A stretch of 64,000 nt of DNA from Hofstenia miamia (Eukaryota; Xenacoelomorpha; Acoela), in NCBI GenBank assembly GCA_004352715.1, contig SCFE01000061.1:1782575-1846574 (forward strand), written 5' to 3'. The notes under the pieces were generated by a model, which worked only from the letters and a program-made list of their open reading frames with translations, did no database searches and was not told where the DNA came from. Positions 45,911 to 57,239 of the stretch are shown here, one piece after another (position 1 is the stretch's first letter; each line of letters starts with the position of its first letter). Position numbers and translations under genes: made by a program.

Positions 45911-47026
45911 ATGCGGAGATGCTTTCGCTTAGGAATCGTTACATTTTTTCTTGTTTTTCTTCCGTTTGTTCTAGTTTTGAAACAACTTTGCTTCGCACAT
46001 TATCTCAGAAGAAATTACAAAGAAATGTTAAATCGTGCTATTTCCGAAAATATTCGGCGTACTCAAATATCTTTGCTAAGTGCAACTTCTTTAACAACAA
46101 AAAATCGTAGTGAGTCTACAGAAACGCTAGCTATAATTATTACAAAGCCGCGAATTGCGCCACACATTGGAAAAGTGCAGTATCTTTTGCAAACAACAGT
46201 TCGTCTGCTAAATATTTCTAATTTTACGCTGCTCATCTGCAATACCAGTGATTCTTTTCACGAAGATTTGCACGAAGTTCTTCAACTAGTTGAAAACCTT
46301 GTACATGTATATAGTGCATCGAATGACTTCACATTTTTAATGAAAAATGAACGTTATAGATTGGATTATGGGCTCTGTCTTAAGGCAGGATTGGCGTTTC
46401 AAGCAAAGCACATTTTAGTTCTTGAAGATGACAATTTTGCAATGCCAGTCTTCGGAAAAAATCTCGACTACAACTTAGCGCGAATCATTGAAATGATTAG
46501 TGTGAAAAATTCAAATTGGAAGACAATCAAGTTGTTCTTTCCAAAGAACTATATAACTTTCTTTCAGTCTTTCGATGCTTTCATTCAGTATATGACAATT
46601 ACCTTTTCATTGCTAATCTTTATTTTGCTCTTCTATAAAAATGTATTAAAGTTTTCCTTTAAATGTTGTATTATTTTATTGCCATTTCAATTTCTTTCAC
46701 TTCTGATTGTTGTGAATTATACAAGATACGAATCTCTTTTAAAATTTCGTTGCTTTTTCACTGACAGTTTCTTGGTAGAAAGCAGTGTTCGTGCTTCTGC
46801 TGGTTCAATTTTGTACACACGTGAGTTTGCAGTAAAACTTTCTTCATTCCTTCTGTCTTCTGACTCTTTGATACCACTGGATTTCGTAATCAGTCATTAT
46901 TGCGCTCAAGAAGCAGTGCACCAATATCTTATTTATCCTAGCCTATTTGAGCATATTGGGATGGTATCCAGTCTAAGGTCAAATATGGAGTTAGATCCTT
47001 ATTGGTATATGGATCGCTTGGATTGA
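45911..47026 (+). CDS. PGAP4: GPI-N-acetylgalactosamine transferase PGAP4 (TMEM246)
   Basis: Single exon, 371 residues. The chosen ATG at 45911 follows an acceptor-like TTTTAG; the frame is open further upstream but without ATG. Residues 7-26 form an N-terminal membrane anchor. A glycosyltransferase fold follows, with LLQTTVRLL, CNTSDSFHEDL and the metal-binding LEDDN at 171-175. KLFFPKNY precedes two closely spaced membrane helices (about 226-242 and 251-268) inserted in the middle of the catalytic domain, the hallmark of PGAP4. The C-terminal part has LIPLDFVISHYC and EHIGMVSSLR, matching HIGLFSSLR of the vertebrate protein. The enzyme adds GalNAc to the first mannose of GPI anchors in the Golgi. 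No intron interrupts the gene. Confidence 0.9.
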   Translation: MRRCFRLGIVTFFLVFLPFVLVLKQLCFAHYLRRNYKEMLNRAISENIRRTQISLLSATSLTTKNRSESTETLAIIITKPRIAPHIGKVQYLLQTTVRLLNISNFTLLICNTSDSFHEDLHEVLQLVENLVHVYSASNDFTFLMKNERYRLDYGLCLKAGLAFQAKHILVLEDDNFAMPVFGKNLDYNLARIIEMISVKNSNWKTIKLFFPKNYITFFQSFDAFIQYMTITFSLLIFILLFYKNVLKFSFKCCIILLPFQFLSLLIVVNYTRYESLLKFRCFFTDSFLVESSVRASAGSILYTREFAVKLSSFLLSSDSLIPLDFVISHYCAQEAVHQYLIYPSLFEHIGMVSSLRSNMELDPYWYMDRLD

Positions 47027-47851
47027 ATTATTTATTAATTTTATACATGTTCACTAAACTATTAGAATAAGTGTTGGATGCATCGATAGTATTTTATGTA
47101 TAGTTTATAGTATTTTGTATAAATGTATATTTTGTAAATTTATATAAAAGAAAAAAATTTTATGAAATGAACATTTTAATTTGCATATATTTTCAATAGA
47201 AACTTTTCGCAAATTTTTTTGGACATTTTATAATGTTAAGAAGCTGTTTCCATATTTTTTTAGTTTTACTTAATCACAATGTTATTTAATTAAGTTTTTT
47301 TCTCGCAAAACAATTAAATAAATGTCTCTCCATCGGGCTCTAAACAAATTTTTCTTTGTAATATTGAATTACATGATGAATATTCTTTGGTTACACAATT
47401 CAGCGTCTGGCAGATTTATTAGCCCACTTAAGGCACATATTTGTTCAACTTAATACAATCATTTTATTCAGCTACTTCATTTTAGAACATAACTATATGT
47501 AATAAATTTCATACAATTGTAACCTCATTCGGCTTTTTTGAGTTTTTGAGAGTTGAATGCTAACCCCAGTTGCTAGATATTTGGATAGTTTGGCTGCATG
47601 TTCTGAATTGCTTGTCAAGTGTCTGCACAGCCCAAAATATTCAATTGTATTTTTGTTTAGATTTAGTGACTTCTCAAGGAGGAGATATAAGGGAATGCGC
47701 CCCTTATAGTTATGGATTTTAGCGGTTTAGGTCAATAGATATTTCGTAAAATATTAAGTATAAAAATATAAATCTAATCTATTTTTTTTTAAATTTTGAC
47801 AGCTTCTGGTGTCATTACCCCATTTTTTGCGAACTCAACGTGTTAACGAGC
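47027..47851. other. Non-coding stretch after PGAP4
   Basis: PGAP4 3' UTR and intergenic DNA; an AATAAA-type signal occurs near 47318. No other gene is seen. Confidence 0.45.
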
Positions 47852-47935
47852 TGATCCCAATCGAGAAAATTTCCAGTCTGGATTGTATGGTGGCCAGTTC
47901 ATCACCTGGACGTTATGCTGCTGCAGAAAAACGTT
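47852..47935 (-). mobile_element. Tc1-like transposase fragment
   Basis: The minus strand reads HNVQVMNWPPYNPDW, then after a one-base shift FLDWDQLVNTLS. This corresponds to the end of the DDE domain of Tc1 transposases (normally WPxxSPDLNPIENLWD). Only about 28 codons remain. Confidence 0.6.
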
Positions 47936-48114
47936 GATGCTTCAGCTTTCTATTAGATCCATCAATCATATGAATTTTGTATAGAATAGAGTGCCTTTCG
48001 TAGTTAGCCTTTGTATTAAATGTATATAAAATATACATATGGGTCCATTATTCTGCGCAACATCGTAACTAGCTGTGCAATTTAGTCGCTGAAAATTCTT
48101 GTTTTTGATAAATA

Positions 48115-49188
48115 TTAGGGTCATATCAGAAGTTCTGCACAGCAGTCATTCTTGTGATCGATTTAATTGTTAATTAACAATTTGCTTGTGCATTCAGTCA
48201 GACACAACGTCTTGTGATTAGCATTCACTTAGTGCGCATCTGCGTGTCTTTATAAGACAGTTGGAAGCCTTTAGGTTCAGTAACGTGTTTGGACATGGCT
48301 GAATTCAGTAGAAACGAGTGGCGTGCAATAATTCATTTTCTTTTTAAAGAGGGAAAAACGCCAACTGAAGCAGCTAATCGCCTGCAGCAACACTATGGCG
48401 CATCTGCACCTGACAGATCGACAATCAGCAGATGGATGTCGCGGTTCCAGTGTGGCAGAACTTCGCTGGAAGATGACCCCCGCTGTGGAGCTCCGATCAC
48501 GGCCACCGATGAAGATCAGGTGGCCATTGTCCGTAACCTGTTGGACGAAGATCGTCGACTGACGTTCGATGAACTGCAGGCTGCCACTGGTTTCAGCCGA
48601 GGCAGTTTGCAGCGAATCATTCATGACGATCTAGAAATGAAGAAGGTTAGTGCTCGATGGGTCCCAAGGCTGCTGACGGAGGAACACAAGATCGCGAGAG
48701 TCCAACTGTCGACGGNCATCAACGCTGCCTACTACAGCGAGCTACTCCAGATTGTGCACAATAAACTGCCTCAAGTTCGTCCAGGAAAGTTGCACATGCG
48801 CCCGCTGTTTCTCCAGGACAATGCCCGAGTGCACACGGCCAATTTAACCATGGCTAAAATTCGAGAACTGAAGTGGCAATTGTTACCACACCCCGCCTAT
48901 TCCCCAGACCTTGCACCCAGCGACTTCCATCTCTTTGGACCGATGAAAGATCCCCTCCGAGGCGTCAAATTTGATGGAGAAAAGGAAATTCGAGCCGCAG
49001 TCAAGAACGTTTTGAACAGCTTCCCGAAATCGTGGTTCGATGAAGGCATGAAGAAGCTGGAGAAGCGCTGGAAGAAGTGCATTGACTTAGAAGGCGATTT
49101 ATGTGGAAAAATAAAATGTAGTTTGTTTAATATATGTTTTCATGCTTGAATAAATTTGTTTTGTGCAAAACTTTTGGTATGACCCTCG
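48115..49188 (+). mobile_element. Mariner element with internal N join
   Basis: The inverted ends read TTAGGGTCATATCAGAAG at the left and, reversed, CGAGGGTCATACCAAAAG at the right, each flanked by TA (48113-48114 and 49189-49190). One transposase gene lies inside, interrupted by the N at 48716. The element sits between PGAP4 and MMD. Confidence 0.9.
48295..49149 (+). pseudogene. Mariner transposase lacking its first catalytic segment
   Basis: It starts at ATG 48295 with FSRNEWRAIIHFLFKEGK, a HTH with STISRWMSRF, the GRP-like linker region, and SARWVPRLLTEEHK (the WVPHxLT motif). At the N (48716) it jumps to INAAYYSELLQ, skipping about 85 residues that would contain the first catalytic Asp. 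It then continues with FLQDNARVHTA and AYSPDLAPSDFHLF (second and third Asp, D34D spacing). The frame is open on both sides, so the loss is more likely from assembly than decay. Confidence 0.88.
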
Positions 49189-49469
49189 TATTACGTTTAA
49201 AGCGTTCTTTCATAAAAAAGAGCAAAATTCTAACGACCATCCTGAATTCAAATAATTTGAATAAGTTATTGTCGTTACAGCTTGACTTTTTATATCATAT
49301 TCACCATTACCTTAAATATTTTAAATCGTTTAACTTATTTCTACTTTACCATTCGATGATTAACACTGACGATGATTTTTTAAAAAGTGCTTGGATTTTA
49401 ATGTTAATTTATGAATTTTTTGGTTTTAGATGATGCTTTACAATCAGAAAACTGCCATAGCTTTTAGGA

Positions 49470-52400
49470 ATGTTTATGAATAAGCGAGCCTCTGATGGAT
49501 CTCCATATATCCCTACAACATTGGAGCATATTGCCAATATTGTTACTCATTTTATCTTCATCTTGCCAAGTGTTGTTGTTTTGATCGTTCTTTTAGGTTA
49601 GTATTTTCCCTTTAACTCCTATACTATTGCGTATATTGTCCTTTGAATCTGTTAGCATTTTCGAAATAGGAATTATAGAATTTCATGCATGACAAGCATG
49701 CAATATATAAAATGAGGATATATTTTCAATATCCATGTACATGTGCAATGTACATGTTTGTTAACAATTCGCACTAACTATAGTTATTACATATTTTATA
49801 AACGATTAGTTTTTCTTGTATTTATAATTATATTTTATCTAACATCGGTCTCCGTGAATTTTTGCATGTGGCATCTTAGTTCGTTACAAGGGGGCAGTCA
49901 TTTTGAGTAGTGCAGGATTTGACCTTTATGCTTTATTAAAATATTACATTTTTGTGAATGAAGCATGTTTGGACGTGTTTCTTATATGCATGAAAATTTC
50001 TCCAGTCAAATAGTGTCACATAACTTTTTTGACAGAAACCAATACAACTCTTGCATAAAATTGGTTTATACATATGTTAATGTGTTAAGTTTTTCATGAC
50101 TATTGTTTGATGTGGGTGATAATTTGATCTATTTTTATATATATATATAATTTCTTTTTATGAAGACTGCTACTGTTCATTAAAAATTATTCCGGTGCTC
50201 CTGGTTCATTGACTTACATATTAAAAATCTTTCGCAAAATTCAATTGTTAAACCTTTTCTGAATTTTCAAATTAACATTTGTACACTTTTCATAGGAGAG
50301 TTATAAAACTGATTGGTGCTTGATTCTAGTGGGAATCTATCGATGGAGTTTTCTCATATTTCTCATAAGTGCTATTTTGCAAAACGTGTTTCTTTTTTTT
50401 TATCTTGGAGACACTTTCGCGTTGTTCCCATCTTGAAGCTGGGTTTATACCGAAGCTGCAACCGTGCCTGGTTTTTGAAAGCACGACCCGGCACGGCACT
50501 GTGGGTTTTAAGCACGGCATGGCACGGTTTTTCAAAAATTTCTAATTCTAGTATCAAATCAGACGAATACAAGTGTAATTGTTGTATTTTTGTTTGACAA
50601 TTTTACTGTAAATGTTGGAAAAAAACAACTTTGTTAAAAAAACATATTTTAGGCCAGATTCCTAAAACACAAGTATGTATCCCGGTTTTAAGAAACACAT
50701 TAATGTAATGTCTTTCACAAATAAATACCAAAATATTTATATTTACTAGAATTAAACAATGAAACACAAAAAACTTTATTTTTGAAAAAGTTTTGATATA
50801 ACGTTTTCTTATTCTAATTAAATGTATGCTATTCTAACAGTACAGTATATACATTTAAATAAAGCTAACTAATATATTAGAAAACGCTTAGTGCATAGAA
50901 AAATAATGTAATAATTAGAACTTAAACTATGAACTTAGAAATATTAAATTACACGTAACTTTTTCTTTATGTACTAACTATGCGTCACGACATTGCCACA
51001 AAAATGATATCTAATACATCTGTAAGGAATGATTTGGAATTTTTCAAAAAAGTCAAACAGGAATTATATTGAATAACGGCGGGAATGCAACTACGAACAT
51101 TGTTGTTGAAATAAGTAAAGCAAAATGTTGGGCACGGCACGGTTGGAGCTCTGGTTTATACAGTATTGGCATTACTATAGCCTGCTATACAAGTTTGTGT
51201 CCGTATAGGTATAGGCAGTAATAATATGTTTAATTACTAAAGAATACTCGCTTTGATGTTACTTGATTTTAGGTGATGGAATATTTTGTCTACATCCCAG
51301 AATACTGTTTAGGACAGCAAAATTTAGAGTATTGTAGAAATATTTTAAGGGCAAGCATGCGCCTTGTTTTGCAATAATTACGTCATTGCTTTTCCATTTC
51401 AACACAAGGAATATCCTCCTTCTTCTATAATTGCGTGAAAGTATTCGTTAAATCAATCAACCATATTACATAACAAAACAGGGGTTTCGCACTATTGTTC
51501 AAAGGCATCGAATTTCTAACGCCCCCTTAAAGAGTAGAGTCTTTGGTAGTGAGTTCCTCAAAATCTGATTTTTCCTTTATAAACATACAATATATCAAAC
51601 ACTTCTATAACATATTCAATTTCTTCTAAAGCAACTGGTTTTCAATGCGTATTTTTTGCGCAAAATAATCCTCCACATATTTGCTTCTATATTTCACACA
51701 CACATAAAGTTACTCAAAAGTTGCATTAGTGTAGCTTAGCAAGAATATACCACATTGCATTAATCTCTGCACAACATTTGGCAAATTGAGTCACATGCTG
51801 ACTTTTGGAATCAAAATTCTATTTTTGGCGCTGCATTACAGAAAGATATAAACAAAACGAGATCTTTTCAAACTCAGTATTCTACGTTACAAGGATCTTG
51901 GATTAACGCCCATCAAAGGGTTAAAGGACATCATTTATTCGTATACCTTAATTTCTAGACAATAACAATGTTAGTTCTAACTACGCTGATACTTACATTG
52001 AATTTTTATGATGTGCCACAAATCGATTATTTAACTAAATGAATCTAGATTTCATTAAATATTTTGCTCTGTCTAAAAGGTATGTGCAGGACATTTACTT
52101 CATAATCCGTGTTTGTATGCGTGCATTTTTCGATATGTCAAACTTGATTGAATTTAGAAACTTTCCAATACTGCGATCATTTTCATCAACTTACGTCTAT
52201 TCCATGGAATGTTTTCATGTAAACCGTTCATTTAATCATGCTCTTAATAATTTCGTGTGCCTTCATTTGTTTTTTCATTCCCATCGGATCCCTAAAATTA
52301 GTTATATGTAGTTATTTTCTGATTTTCTATACTTAATGAAAAACGATGAGAGTTGGTTTAGGGAATGTGGTTGCTATGCGACATTTTATAATCTCAATTT

Positions 52401-53214
52401 AATAACATTTGTGAAATCTAACAAATAATGATGTTTAACGTCTACAATAGAAAATTCGGAATTGATTTTTAAATATAATTTCTAGTTGGATGCGCTACTT
52501 CTTTTCAACAGGTTCAAAAATATCAAAATCATTATTGTGGAAAAAGTTGTAGCTACCGAATAAAAAGTTGTACTACTGAGTGTGTTTTTTGAGTAAATAT
52601 ATCTTTGCGAGAAGGTATAATTTGCATACTCTTTAGCCTTTTCAAAGACAATATGTCAAACGATTGCTAGCATCTTGTTCGGATTAGCTTTGATAATGCT
52701 GTTTTCTATTTCGTCGCTGCATCATCTCGTATCTTTTTTACATCTCAACCGTCAAATCACCGTTTTCTTCCATTTGTGCGATCGTATTTGCATTTATTAC
52801 TTCATCGCTTCTTCGTACACGCCATGGCTTCTTTTGCGCGATTATGAAATATCCATTCCTGCATACTTGGGGTTTATATGGACATTCGCAATTTTGGGAA
52901 GTATATACAATTATGTATTTTACGAAAAGAATAAAATGTTGGAAACGTTACTGTACATTATGTTGGGTGCTCTTCCAAGCTTGGTAATATTGAAAGCGTA
53001 TTGTTGGGATGGTTACTTGGAACTGGCTGCTGGTGGGCTAATGTATATTATTGGAGTGTTCTTTTTCAAGTTGGATGGTTGGATACCCATGGCACATGCC
53101 ATTTGGCACATTTTTGTAGTGGCTGGGGCGTTCACTCACTGTTATGCAATTATCTATTACCTCTATGTGCTGCAATCGGTTTGCAGTTATAGCTCTACAA
53201 AGCCAATTTTATAA
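49470..53214 (+). CDS. MMD: MMD-like PAQR family membrane protein (PAQR10/11), two exons
   Basis: Exon 1 (49470-49596) and exon 2 (52637-53214) join in frame at phase 1 to give 234 residues; vertebrate MMD is 238. The start MFMNKRASDGSPYIPTTLEH matches the MMD pattern RFMNHRAP...PTCYEHAAN, and the ATG lies two bases after an acceptor-like CTTTTAG. Seven hydrophobic segments are visible. Family zinc-site residues are kept: SSLHH (68-72), CDR (Asp 91), and HAIWH (His 196 and His 200). FFKLDGWIPMAHAIWH is near diagnostic. MMD proteins sit in Golgi or endosomal membranes and have been linked to Ras signalling and macrophage differentiation; their enzymatic role is unsettled. AATAAA lies near 53535. 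The 3 kb intron carries a hAT miniature element. MMD and MMD2 cannot be told apart here. Confidence 0.9.
50451..51153. mobile_element. hAT-type miniature element in the MMD intron
   Basis: A 703-base non-coding element has imperfect inverted ends (CGAAGCTGCAACCGTGCC at left; right end reversed CAGAGCTCCAACCGTGCC). A perfect 8-base duplication GTTTATAC lies at 50443-50450 and 51154-51161. CACGGCA motifs are repeated near both ends. Confidence 0.9.
51162..52636 (+). other. Remainder of the MMD intron
   Basis: AT-rich DNA with no recognised gene; the frame at 52039-52311 has no domain. It ends with the acceptor CTCTTTAG at 52629-52636. Confidence 0.6.
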
Positions 53215-56200
53215 AAATTTTGTAGATATTTCCACTAGTAATGTAAAACAGAATAACTTTTAGTTTATGTGATGTGTTTAATTTTACTAGTCCAATCCTG
53301 ATTTGGAGCTATTCTTTACTGAATTATTTGCTAAATATGCATATTATATTAACTTGAACATATTTAAATGCTTGTCTTTTCTCTATTTTTCATTCACATT
53401 ACTAGTGATTTTTAAAGTCGTGTTTTGCTGCACATTGCCACAATGAAGAAGCAGTTTTGGTATTTGTATATTTCTGGTATAATTTCATTGTCGAATTGTT
53501 TCTTGTAAATATGTATCTTTGTATGAACTTTTTGCTAATAAAAGTTTCACACACCTGCACATATTTCTATCTATAGCGTAATTAATTTTTAATGCACTTT
53601 TTAGAAAAAAATTGAAATTAAAGGATGTGTTACCTTTTTATAATTCTTTCACAAATTCAAATTTGACTATATTTTCATATTCTGTATTACACATTTTTTC
53701 TGTTTATTCTAGGCCCTTACCATTCGTGAAGTAAACCAAATCATAAGTGGTGTTTCAAATCAAGGTGAATAAAAAATTTCAATCGGATTTTCATCTCAAT
53801 GTAGTTAATTTTTATAAAAATTTGTTCACAACCAGATTTTTTATATAATTTTATAAAATCAGGAATGGTAGTCAAATTGAAAAATATCTTCATCAATCAC
53901 TATTGCTATAGTTCAAAATCTCCATATACAAGTACGTATATTTTTTTTACATTTTTTTACGCTTTTTACATTTCGGGTTTTCCAACAGCTGTTATCCATG
54001 ACCACAACAATAGCTCTTATATCCGTCCAAACTCAGTTGGTGTATTTTATATATTTTCAAATTTCATTATTCACATAAATATGATTATATTAAAAAATAC
54101 GATGTGTTCAAAATTTGAAATGACATGTGTATAGTTTTATTTTAATTATAGTAGAAGTAGACCGTAAATTAGAGCTTCTCCCAATTTTGTTCTCCAATTA
54201 GTTAGGTTTTGTTTCATTATCATTACAGAACTGTTTCGAATTTTTATGGGCGTGCGAATCAGGTTTCAGTCAACCTCGAGTGTAGTAAAAAAATTGAAGG
54301 CCAAAATGTGTATACAATTTAGAAAATGTTAGAAGGAAGAGAATAGGTTCAAGTACCAAAGAGTTGCTTTTATCTGTATTTCTTGAAGTGCTATATGACT
54401 ACTGTCCTCAAATGTCAGATAACTCATTGTTGCAAATTTTTTATAAGCGAGTGGAGCCTTAGTATTCATTCTAATATTGCATTTTGCGGTGTACTTTAAG
54501 TCATTAAATATGTTATTAATTGGCAGTTTTTTTCTAAATTACAGCTTATCAATTCAAAAGTTGCTGACTGTTCAATTCAATTTATATGTACGCTTTTGCG
54601 ACGTCTTAGTTTTTTTAAGTGTTGAATATTACCTACTAGTGTATTTAATAGCACCGACTAGTAGATAAATTAGCGAAGATTCCTGATTTCACCCATTGAT
54701 GAGGAAACATGGAGAGCAAAACTTCTACGTATTTTCAGGTCAACATGTTTTGTCTAATCAATTGTAAACGGATGATTATAATTCTATATTAATTCACATT
54801 TCTAATATAGTAATTTTTTATTAAAGTCAGTTTTTAAATCAGTATTCCTAAGAATTTTATTAAAGTTTTGGCTAATTTCCATAGAGTTGTTTCTTTATTT
54901 TGATAGGTTTGCAAGGTAAAACGCTGTCAACAAAAAACCGCTCACAAGTTTTTTAACACCAGAACCGCGGATACCGTCAATTTGACGTTTTACTAAAAAA
55001 ATTGCTTTGTAAATTTGTTCATCTAAAGTTTGCTGATTTAAATTTCTGTAACATTTATTCACCGAACAAACTTATTCACTAGCTTGGGTTTCAACCCTAT
55101 CCATGGAGAGTTATTGTTGATGAGGCATCTCAAGCACTACAATAATAATCAAAAGTTTCTCAACATAATTCATAGCAAAATAATTTTGTAATAAATTTCT
55201 GATTTTGAGAAAAATGGGTGTTTTTTCATTGTGAGTTCAAATTTCTCTTAAATTTTTTATCACTTATTTAGTTTTTCTCTCTTGCTCCGGTTTCTGGCCT
55301 ACTAAAATATATTATATTTAGATATAAGTTATGCAAATGTCTAACAATTTAACTTAGATTTTAAAATTTGCAATTTATACACATTTTTACAAACACACAA
55401 AAACTTCAGAAATATTGATGCTAATATTCTGAAGAAATCTTATTATTTGGAAATCAATAGAGAATTTTCCACAGACTTGTCAAATATTGAGAAAGATGTA
55501 CGTTGATATGATTCAAGGTTTCTTGTGAACTCTATTTAAAAAATTTCTCTGACAATTTATAAATCAAACCATCAAAATCGGTTGGTGTTCTAAACAGGAT
55601 TCAATTTGTCTTGTAAATTTGGGACACCAAAATTGCTCGATATTTGTAGCATAAATTCATATACATATTATTTAAGCTAATCACTGGAAAACATAAGTCT
55701 TCGTGAAAATTATCTATTATTTTTGGGCGAATCACTCTGACATTATCAGCAGCAACTATGACTATATAAATTCTACATCGTTGACGCCACCAAATCATTA
55801 TATCTTTGTCAGAAAATGGAAAGCAAAATGTTAAGTGAACAATCAGAAAAACAGGACAATAATTGTGTGCTGCATTTGTAGAAAACCCTGATGTGGCCCG
55901 CTTGTTTCAAACAAATTCTTGAAGGTTACTTGCACAAACTGCATTTGATAATAAGCTTCTCATGTATAGCAATTTGTATGTAATAATTCTCTTGAATTTA
56001 AACATATGAGAATTGCATTTTTAAAGCAATCGTTCGAATGTTATTCAAATATATATTTTGGAATTAGATAAATGAGTGGTAATTAAATTTAATACACATA
56101 ATACATAGTACTAGACAATGTCGTCACATTGACGGCGTCCGCGGTTTAAGGTATAGAGTAACTTCCGCAGTTTTAGTGTTAAACATGTTTGTTGCGTCAA

Positions 56201-56620
56201 TTTCAATACTTGAAGGACTCGAACAGCCGATGTTTTCGCGTGTTCACAGGCGCAAACACTTGCTGTTTTCCATAAAATGAATGTTTTTATTTGTGCATGC
56301 AATTCATTCAGATAAATTACAGAAAGCTTACATTTCTTACAGTTTGCACAATGTTATTATATTCATAAAGTGTCTTATTTAATCAGTTTCTAATTGAATA
56401 TGGATTTAACTCAGGAGGTACTCTGATATATATCGTTAGTTAAAATCTATGAACACTCAGTTTATACACAAATCTACACAGATTGCAACTGTCTACTTAT
56501 ATTCCTTAGCCTTAGTGGTGGTCATAGTTACTCAATTTTTTTTTCAACTGATGTGTATCATAAACAGTGTATTTTCATTAATGTAGCAGGGCGTGTATCT
56601 AGTTCAAGTCTTATCTGGAA
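53215..56620. other. MMD 3' UTR and long intergenic stretch
   Basis: Apart from the MMD polyadenylation signal near 53535, no gene is clear. A short plus-strand frame at about 55082-55143 reads GFQPYPWRVIVDEASQAL, like motif II of superfamily I helicases, after an acceptor-like CACTAG. It ends at a stop and may be a relic or chance. Confidence 0.5.
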
Positions 56621-56860
56621 ATGAATAACATACTTGAAGAATTCCAAAACTTTGTTCTCACTACTTCCGAGGCCCTTCCTGAAGACACCCCTGTGGTAAA
56701 AGGCTATGATTTCAATCAAGGAATAGATTACGAAAAACTGTTGGATTCGTTCAAATTCACCGGATTTCAATCTACTAACTTTGGCTTGGCTGTAGAAGAA
56801 ATTAATGAAATGCTCCAATGTAAATTACAACCAATCAGTGAAGAAGGGAAAGAAAAACAG
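56621..56860 (+). CDS. DHPS: Deoxyhypusine synthase, first exon
   Basis: Eighty codons run from ATG 56621 to a donor at 56861 (CAG|GTATAT). The text VVKGYDFNQGIDYEKLLDSF and TGFQSTNFGLAVEEIN matches VRGYDFNRGVNYRALLEAF and TGFQATNFGRAVQQVN of human DHPS. The exon ends at the usual linker before the NAD-binding domain. The enzyme moves the aminobutyl part of spermidine, using NAD, to one lysine of eIF5A, the first step of hypusine synthesis in the cytosol. Later exons, with the catalytic lysine, are not found in the remaining 7 kb and must lie to the right. The intron starts in a TA microsatellite. Confidence 0.88.
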
Positions 56861-56861
56861 G

Positions 56862-56902
<41 letters not shown>
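56861..56902. repeat. TA microsatellite at the start of DHPS intron 1
   Basis: About twenty TA units start six bases after the donor site. Length changes here could affect splicing of exon 1. Confidence 0.85.
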
Positions 56903-56908
<6 letters not shown>

Positions 56909-57239
56909 TTTTCATAAAATGAAAAAAGTTTTTTTAATATTTTAACGCTGCTTCTATGAAGTAATTTATATTCATTTTTCAACTGTTTTTACCATATCGT
57001 AAAGCAACTTTGCTTAAAAGCGTTCTTAGTCATCTTTGTGACATGATGAACGGCAGAAAATGGAGCAAAAATTCACAAGCTTTTTTTAACAAATACAACA
57101 TGGAACAGAAAACAAATCCAAGTACTATTATCTTTTGCCTAACGTTATGCAGACAATATAATCTCTGGATTTAAAGCTGTTAGCGATTAATTGTTGGCTA
57201 ATTACAGTGTACCTCCTATTAACTTAACTAAACAGTTAT

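Noticed and set aside
56558-56818. Minus-strand frame opposite DHPS exon 1
   Set aside because: A shadow of the DHPS coding frame.
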